Assembly: GCF_032854445.1 (NCBI RefSeq)
Contig: NC_088306.1
Coordinates: 16,465,764-16,529,763 of the forward strand
Direction of reading: 5' to 3'
DNA: 64,000 nt
Source: Liolophura sinensis
Lineage: Eukaryota; Mollusca; Polyplacophora; Chitonida; Chitonidae
The notes beneath the pieces were generated by a model. The model had not been told where the DNA came from. It did not search any database and saw only the letters and a program-made list of their open reading frames with translations. Numbering within the stretch: the first letter of the stretch is position 1; each line of letters starts with the position of its first letter. The position numbers and the translations under genes are program-made. Of the stretch, positions 49,820-60,148 are shown in pieces.

Positions 49820-50150
49820 TCAGCTGACAGGAAGACTCACTGATCTAATAATGCATACACGGTTTAGTCCGGAACTCCGGTTTCTCCACATGGAAAACTG
49901 ACCAAAGGCCTGCCACGTTAAATCCGCATCAAACGTAATATGACCACAATTCATACTTCTTAACCTCAATCCTACATGGACCACAAAGTATCCAGTAAAC
50001 ATTTTCTATAAAGACATAGCGCCAGGCAGACCAATGATTCCTTGTGCGATGGCCCTCAGAGGTTTTCTAGGACCTTCAGAAATGCCAAGTAGAATCGCTA
50101 CGTCGTGCAAACTGTCTGGCGGAATCATCAAGCCAAATCTCACCGGCATT
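49820..50150 (-). other. Open minus-strand segment with one in-frame TAG, unassigned
   Basis: The minus strand is open from about 50168 to 49820 except for a single TAG near 50009: EEMPVRFGLMIPPDSLHDVA precedes it and KMFTGYFVVHVGLRLRSMN follows it in the same frame. I do not recognise a family; it could be a decayed gene or transposon frame, or chance. Confidence 0.25.
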
Positions 50151-50289
50151 TCCTCAAGCATGCAGAAGATATTATGTTATTTAATTTTAAAGTTGTCTGA
50201 TTATTTATTTATTTGATTTATTTATTATGGCACTGAAGACTTACGAAACCATCTGATAAAAGGGAGATCTTATTCAGCTTATATAATGT

Positions 50290-50660
50290 AAACCGTAATG
50301 GATATCCAAAGCATAGTCAATCAAAAAAAACGTGCAAGGTACATCTCCACCTGCGATTTCCCTACTTTCCATACTACTGTTCCCCACAGAGATTGGAGGA
50401 ACTTCATCATTATTTGTTTCGGTGATCACATTCATCAAGGTTACAAAAGCATTTTTCATTTCCGCTATACATATAAATTTACCATCCGTGGATTGCCTGG
50501 TTGTTCACTGAGCTACTTGAATTCCTCATCAGTAACATCTGTGTGAAATTCGAGGAAAGCATTTGTCAGCTGTGTACAAGTATTCCAATATATAGGTACA
50601 AATTGGGCCCCACTTCTGTGAACCTCTGGCTGTTCTCGTATGTCATACTGTCGCCAGTGT
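50290..50660 (+). mobile_element. Reverse-transcriptase retroelement fragment, copy 4
   Basis: Encodes ELLEFLISNICVKFEE, equivalent to LLGFLINNIYVKFGD of copy 1, then a decayed motif-B region. Very degraded. Confidence 0.55.
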
Positions 50661-50682
50661 TCCGGTTTTTGCTCTCTCTGCT

Positions 50683-50802
50683 AAAGTCCTGGATTTCTCC
50701 ACGACTCTGCCGGGTTTCCTCCAAACATAATGCTGCCCGCCGTGTTATAAGTGAAATATTCTTGAGTGCGGCGTAAAACACCAATGAAATAAATAAATAA
50801 AT
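50683..50802 (+). mobile_element. SINE family A, 5'-truncated
   Basis: CTCTGCCGGGTTTCCTCC to GTGCGGCGTAAAACACCAAT then AAATAAATAAAT. No clear duplication. Confidence 0.8.
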
Positions 50803-51119
50803 TTTTATTATACATATACAAGTATTTGACTTGACTTTATTTCCTCTCAGGACCCGTACCTGTATATGTGTCATATGAGTAGAAATGTTTGACATATGAC
50901 ACATCAGAATGACACGAGCTATAGTGTGGAATGTAACTGTTGAGGCAAAGGCAGTATTAACCTATTTACAAAAGTCAATTATACAAATATTAATTTTCAT
51001 CAAGCTTGGCATATCTCATTCACCATAAGAGTATTTACCGATACTGATTAGCTATACTCTCTTCACACAAATTAAACCATATATAGAAAAGGCAGTTGTG
51101 AAACTCTTACACTAACTCC

Positions 51120-51450
51120 ACATTGTCCAGATGGCACGTTTTACTCCTATATCTGTACACAGACGATGCAGATTTCCTTGCGAGGCCCCGCCTCCACGAC
51201 CACGCATGGATAGTACGTAGATACCAATTATTACATAGGATTCTGTATATTGTGGGTATATATGATGCCTTTTGTTATTTGTTTACATCCTTTGTCTTGC
51301 GTCCAATCAACGTCTCAAGTTATTACTAGAATAAAACAGGTGTCAAGGATATTCCATCGCTCTATCGCGGCTTCCCTCTAATTTTCTTTTTCAATGAGTA
51401 TAATTCTAATTGTAAGTAAGTACGCACAGAGCGAAAAATATGCATCGTAC
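51120..51450 (+). mobile_element. Retroelement reverse-transcriptase fragment, copy 5
   Basis: CCAGATGGCACGTTTTACTC followed by ATCTGTACACAGACGATGC aligns with the SPDGTSYLDLYLYKDE coding region of copy 1. Degraded; tail block GAACAGTTGCAATCAAAGCA follows at about 51484. Confidence 0.5.
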
Positions 51451-51559
51451 TAATTGAAAATGATACGTACGCAGGGGATACATGAACAGTTGCAATCAAA
51501 GCACAATTACAGATACATAATTTTGATTAATGACAGTATATATACATTTAAATTTGTAA

Positions 51560-51840
51560 TGTTTTTATGTTATTCTTTAATAAATGTTATGGCAATGAGC
51601 AGTGACGTCTAATAAATTGCAAGTAGCCTCAATGAAATTTTTTTAAACAAATTCTGCTTAAGCCATGGTGAACGGGTTCGTGTAATTTGCTAGTATTTAA
51701 ACACGCACACGAACAGTCAGAATAAAACCCTCACTGGTGTAAGCTTAAAAGAGGCCTTATTTCACCGGTTATATGCGTGACCATTTGCGAACTGTCGTCA
51801 ATGCCCTGGTTTTACTCTGTATATTGTATACTATTACAGT
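51560..51840 (+). repeat. Interspersed repeat family C, copy 4
   Basis: GACGTCTAATAAATTGCAAG, CTTAAGCCATGGTGAACG, AAAGAGGCCTTATTTCACCG and CCTGGTTTTACTCTGTAT match the other copies. Confidence 0.6.
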
Positions 51841-52421
51841 TCGCAATCTGGATAGGCCTATAGGGTAAATGATTAAATCTACGCCCCTTGAACACGTCTT
51901 TCTCTTTCCCGCAGAAAAAATTCCCAATGCTCTCATTTTACATGAATCCGTCCTATCTTCGAACAACATAATATCCGTTATTTCGGAGACTGGCCTTGGG
52001 ATTCCATTAATATGGTTAAGGATAAGTACCGTACACGAATGTCTCTTACGACGCCTATATGGACCTGTTGGGAGCACACTGTCCATTACAACGTGCTCAG
52101 TATAATGTCTCCTCAATCCGAGAAATCATTAACGACCAGCTAAACCGACTGACCCACATATGGAAAACCCGCATGGTGTCCACCAGTATTTTCACAGGCC
52201 GCTCATATAAGCTTCACATCAATACCGGGATTGTTACATAGCCCACCGTGACAAAGCTACGAGTGGTAGACTTGGCGTTATACAAGACACCTGTAGTTTT
52301 ACTTATCAGTTTGACGTGGTGCATGACTATAGTGTTAACCAGAAACACGACAGAGAATGCTTGATCTTGGAGAATCCTGATTTCGACATTTACCTCGCCG
52401 TCATGACGAGTGTACGGAATA

Positions 52422-52679
52422 TACACTCAAAAAATAATCTGTTAAATTTAACAGAAAGTCTATTGTCTGAGTGATTCCAGAATATATTCTGTTATTCCAG
52501 CAGATTATTCTGTTAAATACAGCTCAACTATTCTATTAAATCAACATAAAGATTGTATTAGACCACCAGGATATTACGTTAAATACGACACATTCTTATG
52601 TCATAATAACAGGATACATCATAGTATCACACAGACAGCAGCCTTTCTGTTAAAATTAACAGATACTTTTTTGAGTGTA
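52422..52679. mobile_element. MITE with TACACTCAAAAAA ends (Tc1/mariner-like)
   Basis: 258 bp including TA at both ends. Left TACACTCAAAAAATAATCTG and right, inverted, TACACTCAAAAAAGTATCTG continue as imperfect inverted repeats for about 28 bp. TA target duplication fits Tc1/mariner-type mobilisation. Non-coding. Confidence 0.85.
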
Positions 52680-53008
52680 GGTAACAAACGTGTCATGCTA
52701 CATCTATTTAGGGCAACTTTTAACCAAGTTGAAGACAGGTTTTGTGTGAAGAACACATTTAATAAGGCCTATACAGGAATAAATATGTTTCAACATGAGT
52801 CAAGTAAAATATTACTAGCAAGGCCTCCTAGCATAATGTTGTGAACAGTGTGAGTTAAAACCAGACAGATAAAACATCTCTTAAAAACATAGAGAACAGA
52901 TAACGTAACAATGCTTAATGCTGTGGATAAAAATGACACATCAACGGTCACACAACTTAAATAAGGCCCCAGTATCAAGATACTTCTAATCCACTTATTC
53001 ACTAATCC

Positions 53009-53808
53009 ATTTATTCACTTATTTGCTCAGTGCTTCACGCCGTCCTCCAGAATATTTCACTTCTACGACGGCGGCTAGAATTATAGTGGGAGGAAACAGG
53101 ATAGAGCCCGGAGGAAACCCACGACCATCCGCAGGTTGCTGAAAGATCTTCACACGTACGACCAAAGAGTAAAGCCCTCTTTCACACTTAGGCGAACGTT
53201 GTGCCGAGCCGTTACGAGATAAAATTCGTATGTATTACATCATGTAGCAAGAGGTAAATTGGCGTGAATTTCACGACAGGCTTACGCCAGTGATGAACAA
53301 GTTGCGAAACAATCGCGAAGATCCGTAAATGATTCGTAAAAAAGGGTGAATAAGCTACAAGAAATCTATGACCATTCTTTACACTATCGTAGGTACTACG
53401 TAAGTCTATCGTAAATTCGTATTCATTCGTTTTGCCATAATCAGCTGAGTTTGAGATTTTCCGGAATGATTACGTTACCTTTACGACTGCAACCGACAAC
53501 CCGGAGGAAACCCACGACGAAGCTTTTACGAATACTTACGAATCATTACGAACTTACGCCCAGTTACCAAATTTTTTGGAACGTTTTGAAATTGTCGCCG
53601 ACGTGAAATTGGAACACGAATTCATTACGAACGCTCACGAATCAAAACGAAAGACCACGAATGCAAACATGATTAATTTACGACGCTAATTCATAACGGT
53701 TCGGCAAAAAAATCGTCTGTGTGATCGGAGCTTAAGTTACCATGGGCTTGACTTCAAGCCACCGCGACAACATTGGCGAGAGGCTCCTGCGTCATTGTGT
53801 AGCACTGT
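53009..53808 (-). mobile_element. SINE family A split by a nested element
   Basis: 3' body at 53009-53172 and tRNA-side part at about 53736-53808 are collinear with full-length copies once the insert 53173-53732 is removed. Confidence 0.8.
53173..53732. mobile_element. 560-bp TIR element nested in a SINE, TAA duplication
   Basis: Ends AGCCCTCTTTCACACTTAGG and, inverted, AGCTCCGATCACACAGACG continue as imperfect inverted repeats for about 45 bp (both reach a GCCGARCCGTTAYGA block). Flanking TAA at 53170-53172 and 53733-53735. A three-base TWA duplication is characteristic of PIF/Harbinger. No transposase. Confidence 0.8.
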
Positions 53809-54199
53809 GATTTATTTATTGCTTTTGCTTTTAATTCACGGTTCAACACATGCTAATACTGTATTGCTTTTGATTCACGGTTCATTACACCGTTATACTT
53901 TACGACTCCAGGAGAAATCGCTCTTTCTGTTTTTTTTTTCCCTCGGGTGAACGTTACTTCGCATTATGCCTATACAAGGGAGATAACTTTGGGAAGAAAC
54001 TGTACTTCTGTAATTCGGATGCCATGCAAAAGTAGACTCCCTTTGTACAACAAAAATTGTCAGATTTCTAGGTCACTAAAACAATTTGAAGTTTACCATT
54101 TTAGTGAAATGGCTTCAACACACACCAGAATTGCGCAAAGAGGTTTCTTCTTTTGAGGGTACTCCTTCACTGATTTCATTCAATGGCCATATTCAAGAA

Positions 54200-55235
54200 A
54201 TTTTAACTTCAAGGACTTAAAGCGGCAAGGGAAGTAGCAAGTGCTGAATTGAAGCACATGGTTTGATTGGTCCCTGGTGGGAAAGTCGCATTTGGCCAGT
54301 GCTTTAGGTGTAGCCCTACAGGCTGAGTAAGCAAGTGCCATGTTAGAAGATTTGATTGGTCACTGGAGGGAAAGTCGCATTTGGCCAGTGCTTTAGGTGT
54401 AGCCCTACAGGTTAAGTAAGCAAGTGCCATGTTAGAAGATTTGATTGGTCACTGGAGGGAAAGTCGCATTTGGCCAGTGCTTTAGGTGTAGCCCTACAGG
54501 CTGAGTAAGCAAGTGCCATGTTAGAAGATTTGATTGGTCACTGGAGGGACAGTCACATTTGGCCAGTGCTTTAGGTGTAGGCCTACAGACTGAGTAAGCA
54601 AGTGCCATGTTAGAAGATTTGATTGGTCACTGGAGGGACAGTCACATTCGGCCAGTGCTTTAGGTGTAGCCCTACAGGCTGAGTAAGCAAGTGCCATGTT
54701 AGAAGATTTGATTGGTCACTGGAGGGAAAGTCGCATTTGGCCAGTGCTTTAGGTGTAGGCCTACAGGCTGAGTAAGCAAGTGCCATGTTAGAAGATTTGA
54801 TTGGTCACTGGAGGGACAGTCACATTCGGCCAGTGCTTTAGGCGTAGGCCTACAGACTGAGTAAGCAAGTGCCATGTTAGAAGATTTGATTGGTCACTGG
54901 AGGGAAAGTCGCATTTGGCCAGTGCTTTAGGTGTAGGCCTACAGGTTAAGTAAGCAAGTGCCATGTTAGAAGATTTGATTGGTCACTGGAGGGACAGTCA
55001 CATTTGGCCAGTGCTTTAGGTGTAGGCCTACAGACTGAGTAAGCAAGTGCCATGTTAGAAGATTTGATTGGTCACTGGAGGGACAGTCACATTCGGCCAG
55101 TGCTTTAGGCGTGGGCCTACAGACTGAGTAAGCAAGTGCCATGTTAGAAGATTTGATTGGTCACTGGAGGGACAGTCACATTCGGCCAGTGCTTTAGGCG
55201 TGGGCCTACAGACTGAGTAAGCAAGTGCCATGTTA
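54200..55235. repeat. 88-bp tandem array
   Basis: About eleven and a half copies of an 88-bp unit (GGCCAGTGCTTTAGGTGTAG, AGTAAGCAAGTGCCATGTTA, GAAGATTTGATTGGTCACTG). Variants alternate between GGGAAAGTCGCATT and GGGACAGTCACATT. Each unit carries ATTGGT, an inverted CCAAT box. Confidence 0.95.
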
Positions 55236-55239
55236 CGAA

Positions 55240-56036
55240 TGCTCAAAAATGTGCAATGCATAGAGCCTTCTGAATCAGGCAAACTGAATAACTTGGACAT
55301 GAAAGAAATTTTATATTAACTACAACAAGAATTAAAATTCATTGTTCACACATTCACAAGCAAAATTCCCTACTAAATTTGATCAGCACAAATAGAAAAA
55401 ACTCCTTATATACATGAAAGATTAAAAAATAAATGTTACACAAGCATATATATACACTGTCATAAGAATAATACTTATTTGTTAATTTGTGACATACACA
55501 TATGCATTCAAATAATCTGTACATGTATTTTAACAGTCATGTCTCTTTGCCTCTCTGCAGATCACCTGCAAACAATACTGCCATCTGAGAGTATCACGCT
55601 GTAGGCCTGCTTATCAGAGAATCTGAGCAGACAACTGTGTGGTATTTTTTGTTCAGCTGACTAGTTTACAAAAGAGATACGGTAGTAGGTATAAAAGTGG
55701 CACAATGAAAATAAAGCAACAGAAATAATCAGGGGTTTTGTAAAGTGGTAAGCAGGAAGCTGTGTAGCTTGATAGTTCTTCACGTTCTTCTTGCCTATTT
55801 AATTAGGTAATTTATTAATCATAACATCATGATTTGTGCCACTTGTCAAATATTTGCCAGCTCGCCCTTATGCGATCGCCTCCCTTGAAAACACTCACCG
55901 ATTTCTACAAGTTAACAATGCCGTATAGTCAAAATCTCAAACAACTTAAGGTATGTACAAAAATGGAAAAAAGCAAAGACATCAAACCAAATACATTAAA
56001 TTAGTCGACAGTAACTAGGAGGATTCCCCTGTGACG
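55240..56036 (-). other. FUNDC1 3' UTR and downstream sequence
   Basis: No other gene seen. AT-rich, with the polyadenylation candidate at 55811-55816. Confidence 0.5.
55811..55816 (-). terminator. Candidate FUNDC1 polyadenylation signal
   Basis: AATAAA on the minus strand, about 220 bp after the FUNDC1 stop; the first canonical hexamer downstream. Confidence 0.4.
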
Positions 56037-56114
56037 TCATGTCGCAATTCCAAGCAGAAAACCACCAGCAAAACCTCCGGCGACAAACATGTTCTGTCTG
56101 AGAAAATCATGAAC
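56037..56114 (-). CDS. FUNDC1: FUNDC1 exon 5 (C terminus)
   Basis: Acceptor TTTTCAG, 25 codons VHDFLRQNMFVAGGFAGG, then FLLGIAT and TGA at 56039-56037. Matches the glycine-rich terminal membrane helix of FUNDC1. Confidence 0.96.
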   Translation of the reverse strand, partial: VHDFLRQNMFVAGGFAGGFLLGIAT

Positions 56115-59100
56115 CTGAAAACAAAAACCAAAACCAAAACTAAAAAAAAAAAAAAAAAAATTAGAGAAAAATCTCTCACTTCTGGAAAGCTGAACTAGTT
56201 TCCAGAAGCAAAACTATAAGATAACATGCTTGATACAAGAACCCTGTAAATTTCAATATTTCATAATGCCCAGAAATTTGATTCAATAAATAAGCCAATG
56301 AGAGAACCAGGCCCTGAGATCACGACGCAGTCTTAGACTTCGGGAAAATTTCAATCATTAATCTTTGTTACGTTCCTTTTCGTAACTTTAGCTGAAATTT
56401 GTTTCACAACAATTTACCAATATTTTTTGACCTTGTTATGTAAGAAATCACAATTTTAAGTGATTTGAAATTTTTACTTAAGTCTAACATCGGTAGGTGA
56501 TCCAGGGGCCTGGTGTTAAATTAACTTTTTAATGGTGAACAGCAAATGCTTTTGATTTTAACCAAAACTATTATCAACAGGCTTCTCCTGATACTGAGGA
56601 TTATAAAAGTTTAATTTGTGAAAATAATTTCATTAACTATTTTTAATATGAATATTTACAATTGTTCCATGTAACATTGCACGTTAAATGTTCATTGCAC
56701 ATCTCTTTTTGTTTTTATAATGTTGAGATGTCATTGGCAGTGCCTGTTTCATTCGTGTTAACAAAAGCGTAAAAGTTTTTATGACGTTGTCGATGGTCAG
56801 ATGAATGACCCAGGACCATTATGAAGTCTCAATGATCTGAAATCCACGAGGAATAAGACACTGCATTTTGAGCAAATCACAAACTGTCCAGATTTGAGTG
56901 ACTCGTCTTTGGCCAAAAATAAGTCACAAACTGCATTCATACATATACAAAACTACACAAAAATGTAACACAATTTTCTTGATGTATTTATTCGGATAGC
57001 TTTCGGTTTCAGACCAATAACCTTGGCAGTTTTATGTGGATACTGAACTGTGGCATATACCAGTGTCAAACTCACAGATTCAAAATATGCTGGTAAATTT
57101 CTGGTGCTTCCTCGGTCGAATCTCTCCTTGGCTTCAGTCACACTTCTCTCCACTCTGTTCCAGTTTATCTGGATGTAACCGTTATACTGTGCAATCTGTC
57201 TCAACAAACAAACATTTATTTTGTTCATTAGGCTATTGACACTTTATAGTTTTCACTTATATGACAGCAGACAGGGTTCTCATTGTTGGAGAAACTATCA
57301 CAAGCCTGATGAACATCCACTTTAAAGAGGTTGGGGATTTCACACACCCAAATTTGGTACTTTTACAAAGATTCATTTTGGAATGATTGCAGTTACGGAC
57401 ATTTGGAAAGACATGTCCTTAACAATGCCGTTGAGGACATGACCTTGGTAAAGACGTTAAAGACGTTAAGTTAACTTTCCAGTGGATTGTACCATGGTAA
57501 ATCTCTGTCTACCATGGCACATTATGGTTCTGCTTTATCTATTTATAGTTCAACATTACCATGGTACAACTTTCCAGTGGATTGTACCATAGTAAATCTC
57601 CATCTACCATGGTACACTATGGTTTTTACTCTGTTTACAGTTCAACATTACCATGGCACAACTTTCCAGTGGATTTTACCATGGTAAATCTCTGTCTACC
57701 ATGGTACACTATGGTTCTACTTTATCTATTTATAGTTCAACATTACCATGGTACAACTTTCCAGTGGATTGTACCATAGTAAATCTCCATCTACCATGGT
57801 ACACTATGGTTTTTACTCTGTTTACAGTTCAACATTACCATGGCACAACTTTCCAGTGGATTTTACCATGGTAAATCTCTGTCTACCATGGTACACTATG
57901 GTTCTACTTTATCTATTTATAGTTCAACATTACCATGGTACAACTTTCCAGTGGATTGTACCATAGTAAATCTCCATCTACCATGGTACACTATGGTTTT
58001 TACTCTATTTACAGTTCAACATTACCATGGCACAACTTTCCAGTGGATTTTACCATGGTAAATCTCTGTCTACCATGGTACACTATGGTTCTACTTCATC
58101 TATTTATAGTTCAACATTACCATGGTACAACTTTCCAGTGGATTTTACCATGGGAAGTCTCCGTCTACCATGGTACACTATGGTTCTACTTTATCTATTT
58201 ATAGTTCAACATTACCATGGTACAACTTTCCAGTGGATTTTACCATGGTAAGTCTCCGTCTACCATGGTACACTATGGTTCTACTTTATCTATTGATAGT
58301 TCAACATTACGATGGTACAACATGACAATCTTTTTGTCACACCAGTTCTCATGTTTGATACTCCACTTCACAGTTCACCTGTAACAGTATCATACTTCTT
58401 CTCGACAGTCACAAACACACAAGAACGAAACGTTTACGAAGAAAAAGGGTGAATAAGCTACAAGTAAATTGGAACCTTTCTTTACACTATCGTAAGTACT
58501 TTATAAGTCTATCGTAAATTCGTATTCATTCGCAGCATCTATTTTTCTTTAACTCGGCTGATTTTGAGAGCTGATACCACACAGCGATGCTTCCATAAGG
58601 ATTACGTTTCCTTTACAATTGCAACCGACAGCTTTTGCAAATATTTACGAATCACTACAAACTTATGCCCAGTTACGAAATTTTTTAATTTTTTAAAATT
58701 GTCGCTGACATGAAATTGGAACACGTCTTCATTACAAATGCTCACAAATCAATACGAAAGACCACAGCTCACCTGTAACAGTATCATACTTGTTCCCATC
58801 GCTGCAGCAGCTACTTTCCCGATCTTACTGAATAAATAACCTGCACACCTGAAATCAAAAAATACAATTCAGATTTTCAAAATTAAATTATCCCCAAAAA
58901 AAAAACATAAAAAAATAATCTATAAGTGACTTTGTATTGTCTATTTATCTCTCTCTATAACAATAAGTCAAATTTTAGGGATTCAAACGATGATACACAT
59001 AAAGAGGCTGGTCTTCCTTTGCTGTCAACCACATTAAAGATTTCAAGCCTGCGAGTTTAACTGGTGTTTCCTTAACAAGTTCATTTCAAAAAAGAAGTTC

Positions 59101-60148
59101 CCCAAAATCATTTCATTTAATGTCCGATCATCAATAATACTGTCCGTATTTTAGTAATCAATGTGTAATTGGCACACGTATACATGTATTGTATTGTTAT
59201 TGCTACAGACGAAAAAGCCAATATCTGTGACAGTGGCTTGCATGTCTTGAAATGTTCATATTTGACTGGAGTTAAATGCCACACTTGAGAAAATTTCACT
59301 CAAATGTAGAGCACTGGGGTCAGTTTAATATATGAAGTAATCCTGGAGTTACACTGTGAATGTCAGTCTTTTGCAAGCAAATGACAAACTTTCCCTATAG
59401 ATCCGAAGAGTTCTATAGGTGGAAGGCAACAGATTGCCAACAAACTCCATGTAAGACAAATGTATGAGTGCTGTGGAAGAGTAAATATCAAAAATTCCCT
59501 GTCTGAGTCTGGGATTGAGTGTACACCTCAAGCATCAGCAAACAGGGCTGCACAGAATTTTAGGCCACTTTCTCATTTAAAAGGTGCGTTTTTAGGAGTA
59601 AACTGTGGCAAGTTTTTGAACTAAAGCCGCATAAGCTAGATGAAGGCACACCTAAGACAGATTTTAAATTTGTACTTCATTGGAAAGCCCATTATAAATT
59701 TTTTTAAAATCCATTATCTTAAAATTCTGACCCTAGTTGCATGCAATAGACGGCTTTGGTGAACTTTTGATCTCTCAAAAATCACCTACTTCATTTAATA
59801 TCTCTCGACACATTTCCAGGACTCTCAAAGAGTCATAACCTGCAGCCTGCATGCTTCTCATAGTTTCACGCCTGAAAAACCAATCTTACGTTACATCATA
59901 GTTGCTGTCGTGAAATAAGAGAGGTAATTCAAAACACTCCTACTGACGTAAAACTGATGACTTTACATCTGCATTTGACAATATAAACAGAGACTAAAGT
60001 TAAGTTATGAAGATGACGCACCAGCCTGAGACACCCCCTATAGCCAGCTGTTTGCCAGTGGACTGTCGACTGACATCACCAAATATCTGCCGAAGCCAAC
60101 GTGGACTTCTGTCATCAGACATACTTAACACCTCAAATGTGTCGTCTG
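56037..60148 (-). CDS. FUNDC1: FUN14 domain-containing protein (FUNDC1-like mitophagy receptor), exons 2-5
   Basis: Four exons (60148-60022, 58848-58773, 57195-57076, 56114-56037) join in phase and give about 132 residues collinear with vertebrate FUNDC1 (155 residues). FUNDC1 is an outer mitochondrial membrane protein that binds LC3/GABARAP and promotes mitophagy. Visible features in order: acidic LIR segment DDTFEVL; basic stretch RWLRQIFG; first membrane segment AIGGVSGWCAGYLFSKIGK; AAAAMGTSMILLQ; NGYIQINWNRVE (counterpart of the SGYVQIDWKRVE region); and the C-terminal membrane tail MFVAGGFAGGFLLGIAT. The first coding exon was not found: exon 2 needs a preceding exon ending one base into a codon. 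An in-frame ATG at 60185-60183, directly upstream of the exon 2 acceptor, could serve if transcription starts in the intron. Confidence 0.93.
57076..57195 (-). CDS. FUNDC1: FUNDC1 exon 4
   Basis: Acceptor TTGAGACAG, exactly 40 codons starting IAQYNGYIQINWNRVE and ending PAYFES, donor GTGAGT; phase 0 on both sides. Confidence 0.95.
57480..58325. repeat. ~93-bp tandem array with 187-bp dimer, rich in CCATGG palindromes
   Basis: About nine units in FUNDC1 intron 3, alternating between two types (TTGTACCATAGTAAATCTCC and TTTTACCATGGTAAATCTCT), so the true period is 187 bp over most of its length. Each unit contains TACCATGGTA and a matching pair ACCATAGT/ACTATGGT that can fold into a hairpin. 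Overlapping open frames are artefacts. Confidence 0.93.
58371..58403 (-). repeat. Partial duplicate of FUNDC1 exon 3 end with splice donor
   Basis: About 33 bp match 58763-58795 except for about two bases: CACAG, T or C, TCACCTGTAACAGTATCATA, CTT. It therefore carries a second copy of the exon 3/intron boundary (CAG then GTGA on the minus strand), downstream of the real one. Confidence 0.85.
58410..58764. mobile_element. Truncated relative of the 53173-53732 element
   Basis: GGGTGAATAAGCTACAAG, CTTTACACTATCGTA, GTCTATCGTAAATTCGTATT and AATACGAAAGACCACA all recur in the nested element at 53173-53732. The terminal inverted repeats are absent. It sits immediately downstream of FUNDC1 exon 3. 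Confidence 0.8.
58773..58848 (-). CDS. FUNDC1: FUNDC1 exon 3
   Basis: Acceptor TTTCAG, one base to finish a Trp codon, then 25 codons ending MILLQ before donor GTGAGC. The end of this exon with its donor is partly duplicated at 58371-58403. Confidence 0.95.

Noticed and set aside
57487-58325. Series of overlapping plus-strand frames of 66-89 codons
   Set aside because: Translations of the 93/187-bp tandem array inside a FUNDC1 intron.
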